Source: Laspinema palackyanum D2a (GTDB lineage Bacteria; Cyanobacteriota; Cyanobacteriia; Cyanobacteriales; Laspinemataceae). Taken from it: a stretch of 64,000 nt of DNA. Below are positions 8,160 to 17,374 of this stretch, piece after piece. The notes below the pieces were generated by a model. That model worked only from the letters and a program-made list of their open reading frames with translations, made no database searches and was not told the origin of the DNA. The stretch is taken from contig JAMXFF010000002.1 in the NCBI GenBank assembly GCA_025370845.1, positions 1-64,000 on the forward strand, written 5' to 3'. Made by a program: the position numbers and the translations under genes. Within the stretch, counting starts at the first letter, position 1; every line of letters begins with the position of its first letter.

Positions 8160-9992
8160 TTACCCTTCAGTTATTAATTGCTTTATTACTTTATCTAAAC
8201 TAGCTTCAACCGACTCGGGAGTACAAAGTTTAATCCCTTTTACTGCATTCTCTGCTAAACGATTCCAAAGACTCGCGTCTTGATACAGCCGGATAATTTG
8301 TTGAGCCAACTCCTCTTCCTTATTTGCTAACAAGACATTTTCTTCGGGAACCAAATTCATCCCCTCTACCCCTATGCTAGTAGAAATAACCGGCAAACTA
8401 TACTCCAAGCTTTGGCCAATTTTACCTTTCATCCCCGCACCGTAGCGCAGAGGGGCCACAAAAACTCGATGACTCAGGAAATAAGGACTGACATCCTGAA
8501 TATATCCCGTCACTGTCACTTTATCAAAACTTTCTAACCTTTGCACCCGTTCTGGAGGATTGCTTCCCAGCAACGTCACTTTTATGTCAGGAATTTGTTC
8601 CCATACCCGGGGCATGATCGATTCACACAACCAAATGACTGCATCGACATTGGGAGAATGGTTATACCCACCAATAAACAAAATACCCCGGCGCTGCTCA
8701 AACCCCATCTTTTCTCCTAAATAGGGTTTATGAATGGTAGGAATTACCCCAACATTATGCACCCCTTGCTGCCTCAGCAATTGGCATTCTTCTAGGGTTA
8801 CAGCAATCGTTACATCTGCCTGATGGGCCATTTTTATCTCTAATACTTGCATTTCTTGCCATTTTTTTTGTGTTGCTAAACCTCGATTCTCTGGTGATAG
8901 AAGTTCCCACTCTCTTTTCAGTCTCAAGTAATGTAAATCGATAGTATCGTAAATAATTTTAGCGCCCGACATGAGGCGGATATCCCCTGCATATTTTTGA
9001 TTCAGTTCCGGACGACAAATCCAAGCAACATCTATCAAAGGTAGTCTTTCTCGAATTTGCTCCCAAATAGTTCTACTATTTCCCTCGATCACATATAAAA
9101 CTTCCACCTGCATTTTTTGCAGTTCTCCGCTATAGGGTTCATCCTTAAATCCATTATCAGGGGCAAAAATTACATGGTAATTGAGATGTTTAAAAATTTT
9201 AATAATCTGAAACAATCGATTAGACCCTGCTTCTTTATCGTAACTAGGAACGTAACTATCTATGAACAAGATTGTCTTTTGTTTCAGTAGTCTTATCGAT
9301 GCCTGAAGCACATTTAAAGGGCTATTACTTAGGTATTCACTCAATACCGCTCGCCACTTGTCTTGAAACTTAACGGCATTAATTATCTGATATCTCTTAA
9401 CGCCACTGCTGGTTGATGTACCTGATGAGATTCCTTCATAATGAATCACCTCCGAGTGAGGCTGATACATCACTTTTAATCCCAGCTTATGGCGGATTGC
9501 AAAGCATAAATCCGTGTCTTCATAGTAAGCTGGGGCAAAATTTTTATCAAATCCTCCTAAAGCGGCAAACACCTCCCTTTTAACCATTAGACTAGCACCT
9601 GAGCAATAATCCACAGGTCTCAAATAGTTATATTCTGGCGCATCAGGATTGGCCATTCTACCGTAATTCCATCCCGATGCGTCGTTCCAAATAATTCCGC
9701 CCGCTTCTTGCAATAAGTCATTGGGATAAATTAACTTAGAACCTACTGCCCCTACTTGCGGGTCTTGCTCCATAACCTCTAGCAGGCTCTCCAGCCAACC
9801 CGAGCGCACTTCCGTGTCATTATTTAAAAAGCAAATATACTGACCTCTCGCAAATTTAGCCCCTTTATTGCAACTATAAATAAATCCTTGATTAGTCGAG
9901 TTATTAATTAATCTGAGACCTTTGATATCCGTTAAAACTTTTTTTGTTTCATCGGTAGAGCCATCGTTAACGACAATAATCTCTAGTGCCAA
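8160..9992 (-). CDS. GT2-GT4 bifunctional glycosyltransferase (5' part upstream)
   Basis: At least 610 aa. The N-terminal domain is GT2 (EIIVVNDGSTDETKKVL, CFLNNDTEV, YYEDTDLCFAIR). Residues about 235-605 form a GT-B/GT4-like domain (GGYNHSPNVDAVIWL, APLRYGAGMKGKIGQSLEY). The first usable start is a TTG at 9992, but the conserved GT2 beginning PLISVIIPVYNQVDYSLNC is encoded before it, in the same frame, at about 10000-10085. No ATG, GTG or TTG exists in that frame back to the stop beyond 10140. Translation therefore probably arrives from the preceding TPR gene through the A10 run. Otherwise the 5' end is mutated. The glycosyltransferase calls are secure; the start is not. Confidence 0.8.
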   Translation of the reverse strand: MALEIIVVNDGSTDETKKVLTDIKGLRLINNSTNQGFIYSCNKGAKFARGQYICFLNNDTEVRSGWLESLLEVMEQDPQVGAVGSKLIYPNDLLQEAGGIIWNDASGWNYGRMANPDAPEYNYLRPVDYCSGASLMVKREVFAALGGFDKNFAPAYYEDTDLCFAIRHKLGLKVMYQPHSEVIHYEGISSGTSTSSGVKRYQIINAVKFQDKWRAVLSEYLSNSPLNVLQASIRLLKQKTILFIDSYVPSYDKEAGSNRLFQIIKIFKHLNYHVIFAPDNGFKDEPYSGELQKMQVEVLYVIEGNSRTIWEQIRERLPLIDVAWICRPELNQKYAGDIRLMSGAKIIYDTIDLHYLRLKREWELLSPENRGLATQKKWQEMQVLEIKMAHQADVTIAVTLEECQLLRQQGVHNVGVIPTIHKPYLGEKMGFEQRRGILFIGGYNHSPNVDAVIWLCESIMPRVWEQIPDIKVTLLGSNPPERVQRLESFDKVTVTGYIQDVSPYFLSHRVFVAPLRYGAGMKGKIGQSLEYSLPVISTSIGVEGMNLVPEENVLLANKEEELAQQIIRLYQDASLWNRLAENAVKGIKLCTPESVEASLDKVIKQLITEG

Positions 9993-10140
9993 ATTTGCTG
10001 GGATATTTGTGGCGACAGATTTTAAGCAGTTAAGACTATAATCAACCTGATTGTAAACTGGAATAATGACAGAAATTAGGGGACTATTGCTGGATGTTAC
10101 TATCAGGTTGTCAACTTTTTGATTGATGAGTTTTTTTTTT
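9993..10140 (-). other. Overlap and probable -1 frameshift site joining two ORFs
   Basis: The TPR/GT61 frame runs through a run of ten A (T10 at 10131-10140 on +) as CAA AAA AAA AAC and stops at 10103-10105. The GT2 frame is -1 relative to it and is open across the same run (AAA CTC ATC AAT). A AAA AAC is a canonical bacterial -1 slippery heptamer. A -1 shift there would continue exactly into the GT2 domain and give one fusion protein of about 2,130 aa. Polymerase slippage on A10, a homopolymer mutation or an assembly error would look the same. Confidence 0.6.
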
Positions 10141-13100
10141 GATAACTTCCTCTAACTTCCTCTAACTGCCGCAATCCTTCGGAATTATTCGGCTGCAACT
10201 GTAACGCCATTTGATAAAAGACGATCGCCCCATTAGAGTTTCCCTGCTTCGCTAACCCATTCGCCAACTGCACATAAATCTCGGCATCATCCGGCTGAAT
10301 CTCTAACGCCTTATGATAATTTTGCAAATCCTCTGGATGCTCTTTAATCGCTTGACGATAACAACCCAAAGCTGCCGCTAAATCCAACATAGCGCGTTCT
10401 CGCAACGCATCTCCCAACTTCTCGGAAATCCAAGGCAAATCCGGCTGAAGTTTCACCGCTTGCTGGTAAGCTCGCACTGCTTCATCCCACTGTTCAAGTT
10501 GCGATAACGCTTCTCCTAAATTGTAATGTGACCAGTGGAACTCTGGATTTAACGCGATCGCCCGACGATATGCGACAACTGCTTCCTCCCATTGTTGCAG
10601 TTTCGTCAGGACATCCCCTAAATTATTATGGGACCAAGAATGATCTGGATTTAACGCGATCGCCTGCCGATAAGCAGTCGCCGCTTCCTCCCAGCGTTGC
10701 AGCTTTTGGAGTGCATCCCCAAGTTGATGATAGATTTCTGCCGAAGTTACCTTTAACTGAATTGCTTGCTGATAAGCAGTCGCCGCCGCCTCCCAGCGTT
10801 CCAATTCTACCAACGCCTTCGCCAATCCATAGTGCGATCGCCCATTCTCCGCTTTCACCTCAATCGCCTGTCGATATGCCGTTACCGCTGCTTCCCACTG
10901 CTGTTGATTACTGAAAATTTCCCCCAGATTATGATAAGCGGGGGATAGCTGCGGATTTAACTCCACTGCCCGTTGATAACAGGCAATCGCCTCTTCTGAC
11001 TTTCCTTGAATAATTAGACTATTCCCCAACTTCACACAGTCCTCTGCCGTCATCTCCAGGGGTTCTAAACTCAATGCCCGATATCGACAAATTGCCGCCT
11101 CTTGCGCTTTCCCAACTCGTTCTAACACCTTCGCCAAATTCCGATAAGCACCGGCAAAAGTAGGTTGCAGTTCTAGCGCCTTCTGATAAGCTAAAATTGC
11201 CTTTTCCCAATTTTGCTGTTGCGCCAGCACAGTCCCTAGATTGCCATAAACTTCTGCAAAATCAGGCTGAATTTCTAGCGCTTTCAGATAACACTGCTGT
11301 GCAGCTTCTAACTGCCTGAGCGCTAGTCTTGCATTTCCCAGTATTTTATAAGCTACTGCGAGATTCGGCTGCACAGATACCGCCTTCTCACACGCTGCGA
11401 TCGCCTCGACGAATTGTCCTTTCTGGTAATAATATTCCCCTAAATGCACCAACGCCTCAGCATCTTCACCCCAGGCATCCCTTCCCGTTTTCCGCCCATT
11501 TCTCGGGCTGGCATCCTGCCGGAATTCCCCGCTGTTCATTCCTAATTCGACCGCTTTTCTTCCATAAATTGCCGCTTCCTCTACCTTGCCCTGTCGCTTC
11601 AACGCTTCTTCTAAATTGTGATAAACCCCGACTAAATTCGGGTTTAACTCAAGCGCATATCGGTAACAGGCAATGGCGCGGGTCATCTCCCGCTGTTGTA
11701 CCAGTGCATTCCCCAGATTCACGCATTCAACCGCCGAAAACTTCTCCGGCTCTAAACTCCAAGCCAAATACCAACAATCTGCCGCTTCTGCTGGTTTTTT
11801 TAACTGCGTCCAAACCTTGGCTAAATTCCGATACGCTCCCGCAAACTTCGGATTTATGTTAATCGCTCGTTGGTAACTAGCAATTGCCGCCTCCCACTGG
11901 CGCTGCTGCCCGTAAAGACTGCCCAAATTTGCATAAGCTGCGGCAAAATTTGGGTTAATTTTGAGGGCTTTTAAATAACTCTGTTGCGCCTCTTTTATCT
12001 TTCCTTTCCTCTGAAGGGCGGTCCCTAAATTTTTGTAGCTGGCGGCTGAATTAGGTTGAATCTGCATAGCTTTCAAACAGACCGATTCAGCCTCATCTAA
12101 CTTTCCTTGGGCTAAATACACTTCGGCTTGTTGATTCAACTGTTCTGCCGCCGTTTCCGAGTTGAAAGTGGCTTGCATAGTGGGGGATACCGCTCCAGAG
12201 AAATTCGATTCTATTATACCAGCAAGTTTGAGCAGTGCGTGCAATCGCTCTACATTGATTTGAATATCTTCAGTTAGGGAGTTTTGGTACATGGCTTCTC
12301 GGATGGGATAGCAGGCAAACGCCTCCCCCATTAACGCATAATGGGACAATCCCAGGAGTTGACAAATAACGGCATAATAAGGTCTAACATAGTGGGGGGA
12401 AACCAGTTCAATCGCCTGAGTTCCTGGACGGCAAAACACTAAATTTGTCAATCCACTCCCGTGGGGAGCCACTATGATTTTAGCCTGAGAAAATACCGCA
12501 ATCTGTTCGGCAAAAGATAACGATTCGGTTTCAATGGGTTCAAAGCCAAACTGAGCTAGAAACTCGATAACTTCTTCTTCATTGATTAACCGCCGATTGC
12601 GGGCATTGTGGCGACGGATATAAATTCGTTCTGGGTGCTCGCAATCAGATGCGGGAACCGAGTTGAGGAATGCCTGCCTCAGAAAGTTTAACGCCCAAGG
12701 TTCTAACCACCCCAAATGTCCGGGAAACGAAGGAACAATGAGTTGGGTGGCGCTGATGTGGGGATAGCGATCGCTTTCGATAATCTTCGCTTCAGGAATC
12801 CCCAACTGTGCTAGAGTTTCTCGCTGAAACGGTGCACGGATACTATTGACTAAAAAATAATCGATTTCTTCCCACTTTATCCCAGCTTGCCGTAAAATTT
12901 CTAGACGAGGCAGGATATCCACCAACCAATGAAAATAGACGTTTCCAGAAAGTCCCGCTAACACCGCTACCGTCCCCTCAATTTCAGTTAAGGGGGGAAA
13001 GTCTTCTAACTCGAAAATCTGATGTTCCGTTGGATCCTGCTTTTGACAACCGGGTAAAGCACCGGGATACTGGCGGGAAACGTCAGCGAGTAGATAATTA

Positions 13101-14530
13101 TCCGGAGTCACGACAGCGATCGCATTGCACACCATCCAGGAATTCGTTTGCGGTACAATCCACACCCGTCCCTGGGGCACCACCACCACAAATTGAGGCG
13201 GTGAATCCTCAGCGATCTCCCTGCCATTTTTACTGTCAAAATGATAGATATCACGTCCCATAAGAATTGGAGACAACTGCCGATAAATGCGATTCAGACA
13301 AGGCGCACAGTTCAATCCGCCACATTCTGAGGGAGTTCTGAGATCGTTCGGAAGGGTAACTGAGGGTCCAGTCCTTCCTAGGTGAATAGCAATATAATCA
13401 CTGCCCTCAAATTTTACCGCCTCAATCCAGTCTCGGCTATTGAGATAAAATCCATCCGGTTGGGTGTGGCGCTTCACCGCGATTCCTTCCCCATCCAAAG
13501 ATTCCCCTGGGGTTCTCTTATCAAGTTCAGCCCTAATCTTATCCGGGGATAAACGCGGTTCCATCAGGGTTGCTATGTTAGAGACGACTGCGGCAGCATC
13601 GAAGCGGTTTTGTTTCGCTAAACACTGACTCAATTGCCCGTAAACCGTTAAATTCTTCGGGTTGATTTGTAACGATTGGTGATAGTACCGTTCCGCCTTT
13701 TCATATCCCTTATATTGGAATAAAACATTTCCCCAATGCTGGTAAGTTTGGGCTATATGGCTATAAACTTCGGGAGAATCGGGTTTTGATTGCAGTGCTT
13801 TAAGAAATGCAGCACAACTGATTTGAGCGCGATCGCGTTCGTCAAGGGGGCCTGGTCGCTCAGGAATGGTTAAATTGTGTTCCACCCAATCGCAGTAGGA
13901 TTCGACAAAAGCCGGTTGCAAGGCGATCGCCGTTTGAAAGCACTTCATGGCGGCCTCTAGCTGACCCGCTGCCATCAAAGAATAGCCGCATTCGGTATAA
14001 GCGGAGGGATGATTGAGTTTGAGTTCGATACAGCGTTGGAAATAACGAACCGCCTCGGCCTGTTGACCTTCAACCTGCCAAATTTTTCCGGCATTATAAT
14101 AGGGTAAAACCCAATCCGGCTGCAATGCGATCGCCTTGGCGTAGGCAGATAATGCTTCACCGGGTTTGCCTTGCGCTTGTAATGCTTGGCCGAGGTTGTT
14201 CTGTAACGTTGCCCAATGGGGATTCAGGGCGATCGCACGATGGTAAACGGCGATCGCTTCAGAGATTTTGTTTAACTTGACCAGAACGCAACCCAGGTTG
14301 CTATAAGCTTTAAGATAATCGGGTTTGAGCCTGATCGCGGTTTGATAGTGTGCTTGTGCATCCTCTAATTTCCCTTGGGCGTTGAGGACCACTCCGAGAT
14401 TGTAGTAAGATTGAGGATTATCCCCCTGTTGGGCGATCGCCTCAAGATAGCAACGTTGCGCCCCTAGCAAATCTCCCTGTTGGTACAGTTGATTTCCTAA
14501 ATCGTTATAACTTTCCGATTGGTTTTGCAC
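10103..14530 (-). CDS. TPR protein with embedded GT61 (DUF563) domain
   Basis: This 1475-aa protein has three parts. Residues 1-330 are TPR repeats (for example GNQLYQQGDLLGAQRCYLEA). Residues about 440-760 are a GT61/DUF563 domain with GNVYFHWLVDILPRLEIL, ERIYIRRHNARNRRL and APHGSGLTNLVFCRPGTQ. Residues about 800-1460 are a second long TPR array. It probably docks other enzymes of the glycan locus while acting as a glycosyltransferase itself. The last residues cross a ten-A run that opens into the GT2 frame of the next gene, so the full product may be longer. The gene follows the RTX gene after a strong hairpin terminator. Confidence 0.85.
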   Translation of the reverse strand: MQNQSESYNDLGNQLYQQGDLLGAQRCYLEAIAQQGDNPQSYYNLGVVLNAQGKLEDAQAHYQTAIRLKPDYLKAYSNLGCVLVKLNKISEAIAVYHRAIALNPHWATLQNNLGQALQAQGKPGEALSAYAKAIALQPDWVLPYYNAGKIWQVEGQQAEAVRYFQRCIELKLNHPSAYTECGYSLMAAGQLEAAMKCFQTAIALQPAFVESYCDWVEHNLTIPERPGPLDERDRAQISCAAFLKALQSKPDSPEVYSHIAQTYQHWGNVLFQYKGYEKAERYYHQSLQINPKNLTVYGQLSQCLAKQNRFDAAAVVSNIATLMEPRLSPDKIRAELDKRTPGESLDGEGIAVKRHTQPDGFYLNSRDWIEAVKFEGSDYIAIHLGRTGPSVTLPNDLRTPSECGGLNCAPCLNRIYRQLSPILMGRDIYHFDSKNGREIAEDSPPQFVVVVPQGRVWIVPQTNSWMVCNAIAVVTPDNYLLADVSRQYPGALPGCQKQDPTEHQIFELEDFPPLTEIEGTVAVLAGLSGNVYFHWLVDILPRLEILRQAGIKWEEIDYFLVNSIRAPFQRETLAQLGIPEAKIIESDRYPHISATQLIVPSFPGHLGWLEPWALNFLRQAFLNSVPASDCEHPERIYIRRHNARNRRLINEEEVIEFLAQFGFEPIETESLSFAEQIAVFSQAKIIVAPHGSGLTNLVFCRPGTQAIELVSPHYVRPYYAVICQLLGLSHYALMGEAFACYPIREAMYQNSLTEDIQINVERLHALLKLAGIIESNFSGAVSPTMQATFNSETAAEQLNQQAEVYLAQGKLDEAESVCLKAMQIQPNSAASYKNLGTALQRKGKIKEAQQSYLKALKINPNFAAAYANLGSLYGQQRQWEAAIASYQRAININPKFAGAYRNLAKVWTQLKKPAEAADCWYLAWSLEPEKFSAVECVNLGNALVQQREMTRAIACYRYALELNPNLVGVYHNLEEALKRQGKVEEAAIYGRKAVELGMNSGEFRQDASPRNGRKTGRDAWGEDAEALVHLGEYYYQKGQFVEAIAACEKAVSVQPNLAVAYKILGNARLALRQLEAAQQCYLKALEIQPDFAEVYGNLGTVLAQQQNWEKAILAYQKALELQPTFAGAYRNLAKVLERVGKAQEAAICRYRALSLEPLEMTAEDCVKLGNSLIIQGKSEEAIACYQRAVELNPQLSPAYHNLGEIFSNQQQWEAAVTAYRQAIEVKAENGRSHYGLAKALVELERWEAAATAYQQAIQLKVTSAEIYHQLGDALQKLQRWEEAATAYRQAIALNPDHSWSHNNLGDVLTKLQQWEEAVVAYRRAIALNPEFHWSHYNLGEALSQLEQWDEAVRAYQQAVKLQPDLPWISEKLGDALRERAMLDLAAALGCYRQAIKEHPEDLQNYHKALEIQPDDAEIYVQLANGLAKQGNSNGAIVFYQMALQLQPNNSEGLRQLEEVRGSYQKKNSSIKKLTT

Positions 14531-14562
14531 CCTCAGTTTATCATCATCAAAAAATAAGCCCG

Positions 14563-14593
14563 ATTAGGGTAGACAATGAATGTCCACCCTAAT
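14563..14593 (-). terminator. Hairpin terminator after the RTX gene
   Basis: A long near-perfect inverted repeat pairs ATTAGGGT-GACA with TGTC-ACCCTAAT around a 5-nt loop. Reading on -, it is followed after a few bases by a T-rich run (TTATTTTTTG). On + it is also followed by TTTATTT, so it may act in both directions. Confidence 0.75.
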
Positions 14594-14628
14594 TTTATTT
14601 CCTCCTTCGGCTCCTGAACCTGATCTAT

Positions 14629-15777
14629 TTAGAAAATCTCAAAGTTATCCGGATTGAGATCTAGATTCGGATCGATTTGTACCAATGGGACTTCATCCCC
14701 TGGATTGCTGCTGGGATTGTAGTACACCAACCCGCTAGTTTGGTCGTAGATAATTTTGGCTTCACTCGCCCCTTCCGCATTGGCATTGAACGCCATCGTC
14801 CTAGCAAAATCGGCTTGAGATAAAGTACCCGATTGTAACTGAGCAAAGACTCGACTATCCAACTGAATTTTATCTTCCACCGTAGTAAAATCCGTAATGG
14901 TATCCAGACCAAAGATATTACCATTGTCAGCATTAGCAACCGGCACGGCTGTTTCACCCTCTTGTGGGAAATACTCGAAGCGGAACGTATCAGCACCTTC
15001 GCCACCTGTTAAGATGTCATTGCCGCGACCACCCAACAAGATATCGTTGCCGATCCCACCATTGATCGAGTCATTGCCTTGACCGCCATCTAAGGTATCG
15101 TCTCCCGGGCCACCATCTAAGGTATCCTCCCCTTGGTTGCCGAAGATCAGATCGTTATCGTCGCCGCCGGATACGGAATCGTTGCCCTCGCCGCCATATA
15201 TGATGTCATTGCCTTGGTCGCCGGATACGGTGTCATTGCCTTTATCTCCAAAGAGCAAGTCTGCACCCACACCGCCTTCAACCCAATCGTCGCCTTGACC
15301 ACCATAGCCCGTGTCGTCTCCGGCGTCACCCCGAATCGTATCTTGTCCTTGGTTGCCGTGGAGCAGGTCGTTATCGTTTCCACCACTAATATTATCATTA
15401 CCTTTCCCGGCGAAGACGGTGTCATTGCCGGAGAGGCCACCCATCACATCATTGCCTTCGGTGGCGATGAATAGGTCATTATTAGCAGTGCCAATTAAAA
15501 GGTCAGACGTTGCCTGAGCTTGGAATACTGCAGCAGCACCAAAGCGAGCTTGCAGTTGCGCGATCTCTTCGCTGCTAAGTCTGGGTAAATTCCCAGAGTT
15601 CCCGTTAGCCGGAACAGTCCCTGGGGAGGGGACCACAGAAGCCCCTCCCGTGCCATCGCCTGGGGTACCTGCATCCACATCTTGGATATCCATGCCGCCA
15701 GAACCAGGCGGAGTGAATGGAACCAATGGCTGAATATCGCCTGCTGGAACGATTATGGGAGTTGTGACTTCTGACAT
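14629..15777 (-). CDS. RTX-type calcium-binding repeat protein
   Basis: 382 aa. The N-terminal 120 residues are low-complexity (P, G, T-rich) with an LSSEEIAQLQARFG segment. Residues about 120-265 contain around 14 nonapeptides of the GGxGxDxhx type (GGEGNDSVSGG, GGRGNDILTGG), which fold into calcium-filled beta rolls. The C-terminus has the DTITDF...DKIQLD region common in cyanobacterial RTX proteins and lacks a Sec signal, as expected for type I secretion. No secretion genes are adjacent. It is probably a secreted or surface protein, linked to the neighbouring glycan genes by position only. Confidence 0.88.
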   Translation of the reverse strand: MSEVTTPIIVPAGDIQPLVPFTPPGSGGMDIQDVDAGTPGDGTGGASVVPSPGTVPANGNSGNLPRLSSEEIAQLQARFGAAAVFQAQATSDLLIGTANNDLFIATEGNDVMGGLSGNDTVFAGKGNDNISGGNDNDLLHGNQGQDTIRGDAGDDTGYGGQGDDWVEGGVGADLLFGDKGNDTVSGDQGNDIIYGGEGNDSVSGGDDNDLIFGNQGEDTLDGGPGDDTLDGGQGNDSINGGIGNDILLGGRGNDILTGGEGADTFRFEYFPQEGETAVPVANADNGNIFGLDTITDFTTVEDKIQLDSRVFAQLQSGTLSQADFARTMAFNANAEGASEAKIIYDQTSGLVYYNPSSNPGDEVPLVQIDPNLDLNPDNFEIF

Positions 15778-16123
15778 AGAGTTGGGGAGTTAGGAATATA
15801 GTGCTGTGGTTACAAATGAAAGTACATTTAAATCCAGGCAATCCGCTATGTTTTTTTACATTGGAGACAGACACTTTGATGTTTGAGACTCCTCAGTTAT
15901 GCTCGTATAAGGCGAGAGCATTGGCGCACAGCCTTTCAATTCAGTTTAAACATTATCAACCTTTTCTTAGGTCATAACATAATAATTGGCAAGGAAGTTC
16001 AAAATTATGAAATCTTCATAATTAAATGAGGTGGAATTTCCTACCGGATAATTCTCGATTTGGCGGATGTTTTATCTTTGATCCTCTAATAGACAAAATG
16101 GGAAACGTTACGGTATCTACATT

Positions 16124-16289
16124 AGACCTCTTGCAAAAAAAATCTATGTTATAATTAAAAGTTTTGAATTTTAGACCCCAGAGCCAACTCATAATTGTAA
16201 AGTGCTGCCAACAAATTACAACGGAGACCATTCGGCGAAAATTAAGTAAAACTTTTCATCATAGCATAAAATTATTTTGCAAGATGTCT
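16124..16289. mobile_element. MITE-like element with long terminal inverted repeats
   Basis: The ends AGACCTCTTGCAAAA (16124-16138) and TTTTGCAAGATGTCT (16275-16289) are inverted copies with one mismatch. The similarity extends inward to roughly 45 bp per end, including AAAAGTTTT and its partner AAAACTTTT. The 166-bp element has no ORF. Short ATT flanks are compatible with a target duplication. The parent transposase is not in this window. Confidence 0.65.
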
Positions 16290-16790
16290 ATTATTACACA
16301 TCAGACAGATAAAATGTAGCCTGATAGTAGATACAGAAGAAAACGCTAAAAATCCCCCCAAAAATAGGACATACAGCTCGTCTCACCCAAAAACTGTCCA
16401 CTTCTTGCTCTATGGGCCCACCGAAAATGGAATGGTTCTATTTGCAAATGACTTCTTTTTTCCAGGCGATCGGTCATTCCGCAGCAACTGAGCACAAAAG
16501 AATGGCCCCTTCAGTTGAGGACATCGGTCAACGACCACCGAAGCGATCGCCTGAGTGAATCCCCAAGACAACTGGCCCCGAATCAAAGCAAAGTTATCTT
16601 AGTTGCGATGAAGAAGATTGCCCCTTCGTTCAGGGCGATTGCCTACGGCATAGGGATGAACGAGAAGGTATCGTAATCAATTACGGGACCAGCCCTGGAT
16701 GATTAATCTTCTATCAAATCTGTGACTAGGTTGGATGGAATTGACAGAGCGATCGCCGTTCCTTGGATATTCGCCGTTGCTCCAATATCC
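16290..16790. other. Noncoding stretch, nothing recognised
   Basis: Between the MITE and the GGGACAG cluster there are HIP1 sites and imperfect short repeats (GCCCCTTC in two settings). I see no convincing ORF or RNA gene. The part from 15778 to 16123 is the RTX leader and is equally empty. Confidence 0.4.
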
Positions 16791-16794
16791 ATAG

Positions 16795-17085
16795 ACAGCC
16801 GGGACAGCCGGGACAGCTCGGGACAGCACTCAAAAATGAACTGTCCCTCTACAGCCATAACAGTTTCAGCGATTTGGGACTTCCCTTTGATGAGTTACAA
16901 CTTTATCGCCCAATCACCATCACCAACCCCGTGGTGATGAATGATGCTGTGCAAAACATAGAAAAAACGACCGTCCCAACTGTCCCCGAACGAACCACAA
17001 GGGTTTCAGCCGTCCGCACTGCTGTCCACAAGCTGTCCCGGGGAAGTCCCAGTTGAAAATTCTGTCCCAAGTGCTGTCCCGGCAG
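16795..17085. repeat. GGGACAGC / CTGTCCC inverted-box cluster
   Basis: Three direct GGGACAGC boxes lie at 16801, 16810 and 16820, with a partial one at 16792. At least five CTGTCC(C) boxes in the opposite orientation follow at 16841, 16980, 17022, 17033, 17062 and 17074. Direct boxes on the left and inverted boxes on the right resemble the layout of the iteron-like element described at 20.5 kb, but with a different core. Function unknown. Confidence 0.5.
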
Positions 17086-17374
17086 TCCCACTTCCAGACA
17101 GAGCAATGATTTAGTCGGAGATTTGCTGGACATCTTAGGACAATAAAGCATAATACTCAAGAAGATTTGCCACTCAATAATGGATATATAGAGGTTCGGT
17201 GGACTCATGAGGTACGTTGCAAAGCCCTCGGATGTTCTGGGCCACCGACGGTTTGGGGCTGCCATCGCGGTACCATACACTTCTGGAGAAACGCTATACA
17301 ATTAAACCCCAAACCATGCCAAATTTCGTACTCCCACAAACTCAAGAAAGTCCGATTTATGGTAAGATGAAATC

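Noticed and set aside
15133..15517. ORFs opposite the RTX repeats
   Set aside because: Shadows of the nonapeptide-repeat DNA.
16022..16231. 69-aa - strand ORF
   Set aside because: It spans one end of the MITE and adjacent AT-rich DNA and has no protein-like pattern.
16903..17301. 132-aa - strand ORF
   Set aside because: It lies over the CTGTCCC box cluster, and composition does not look coding.
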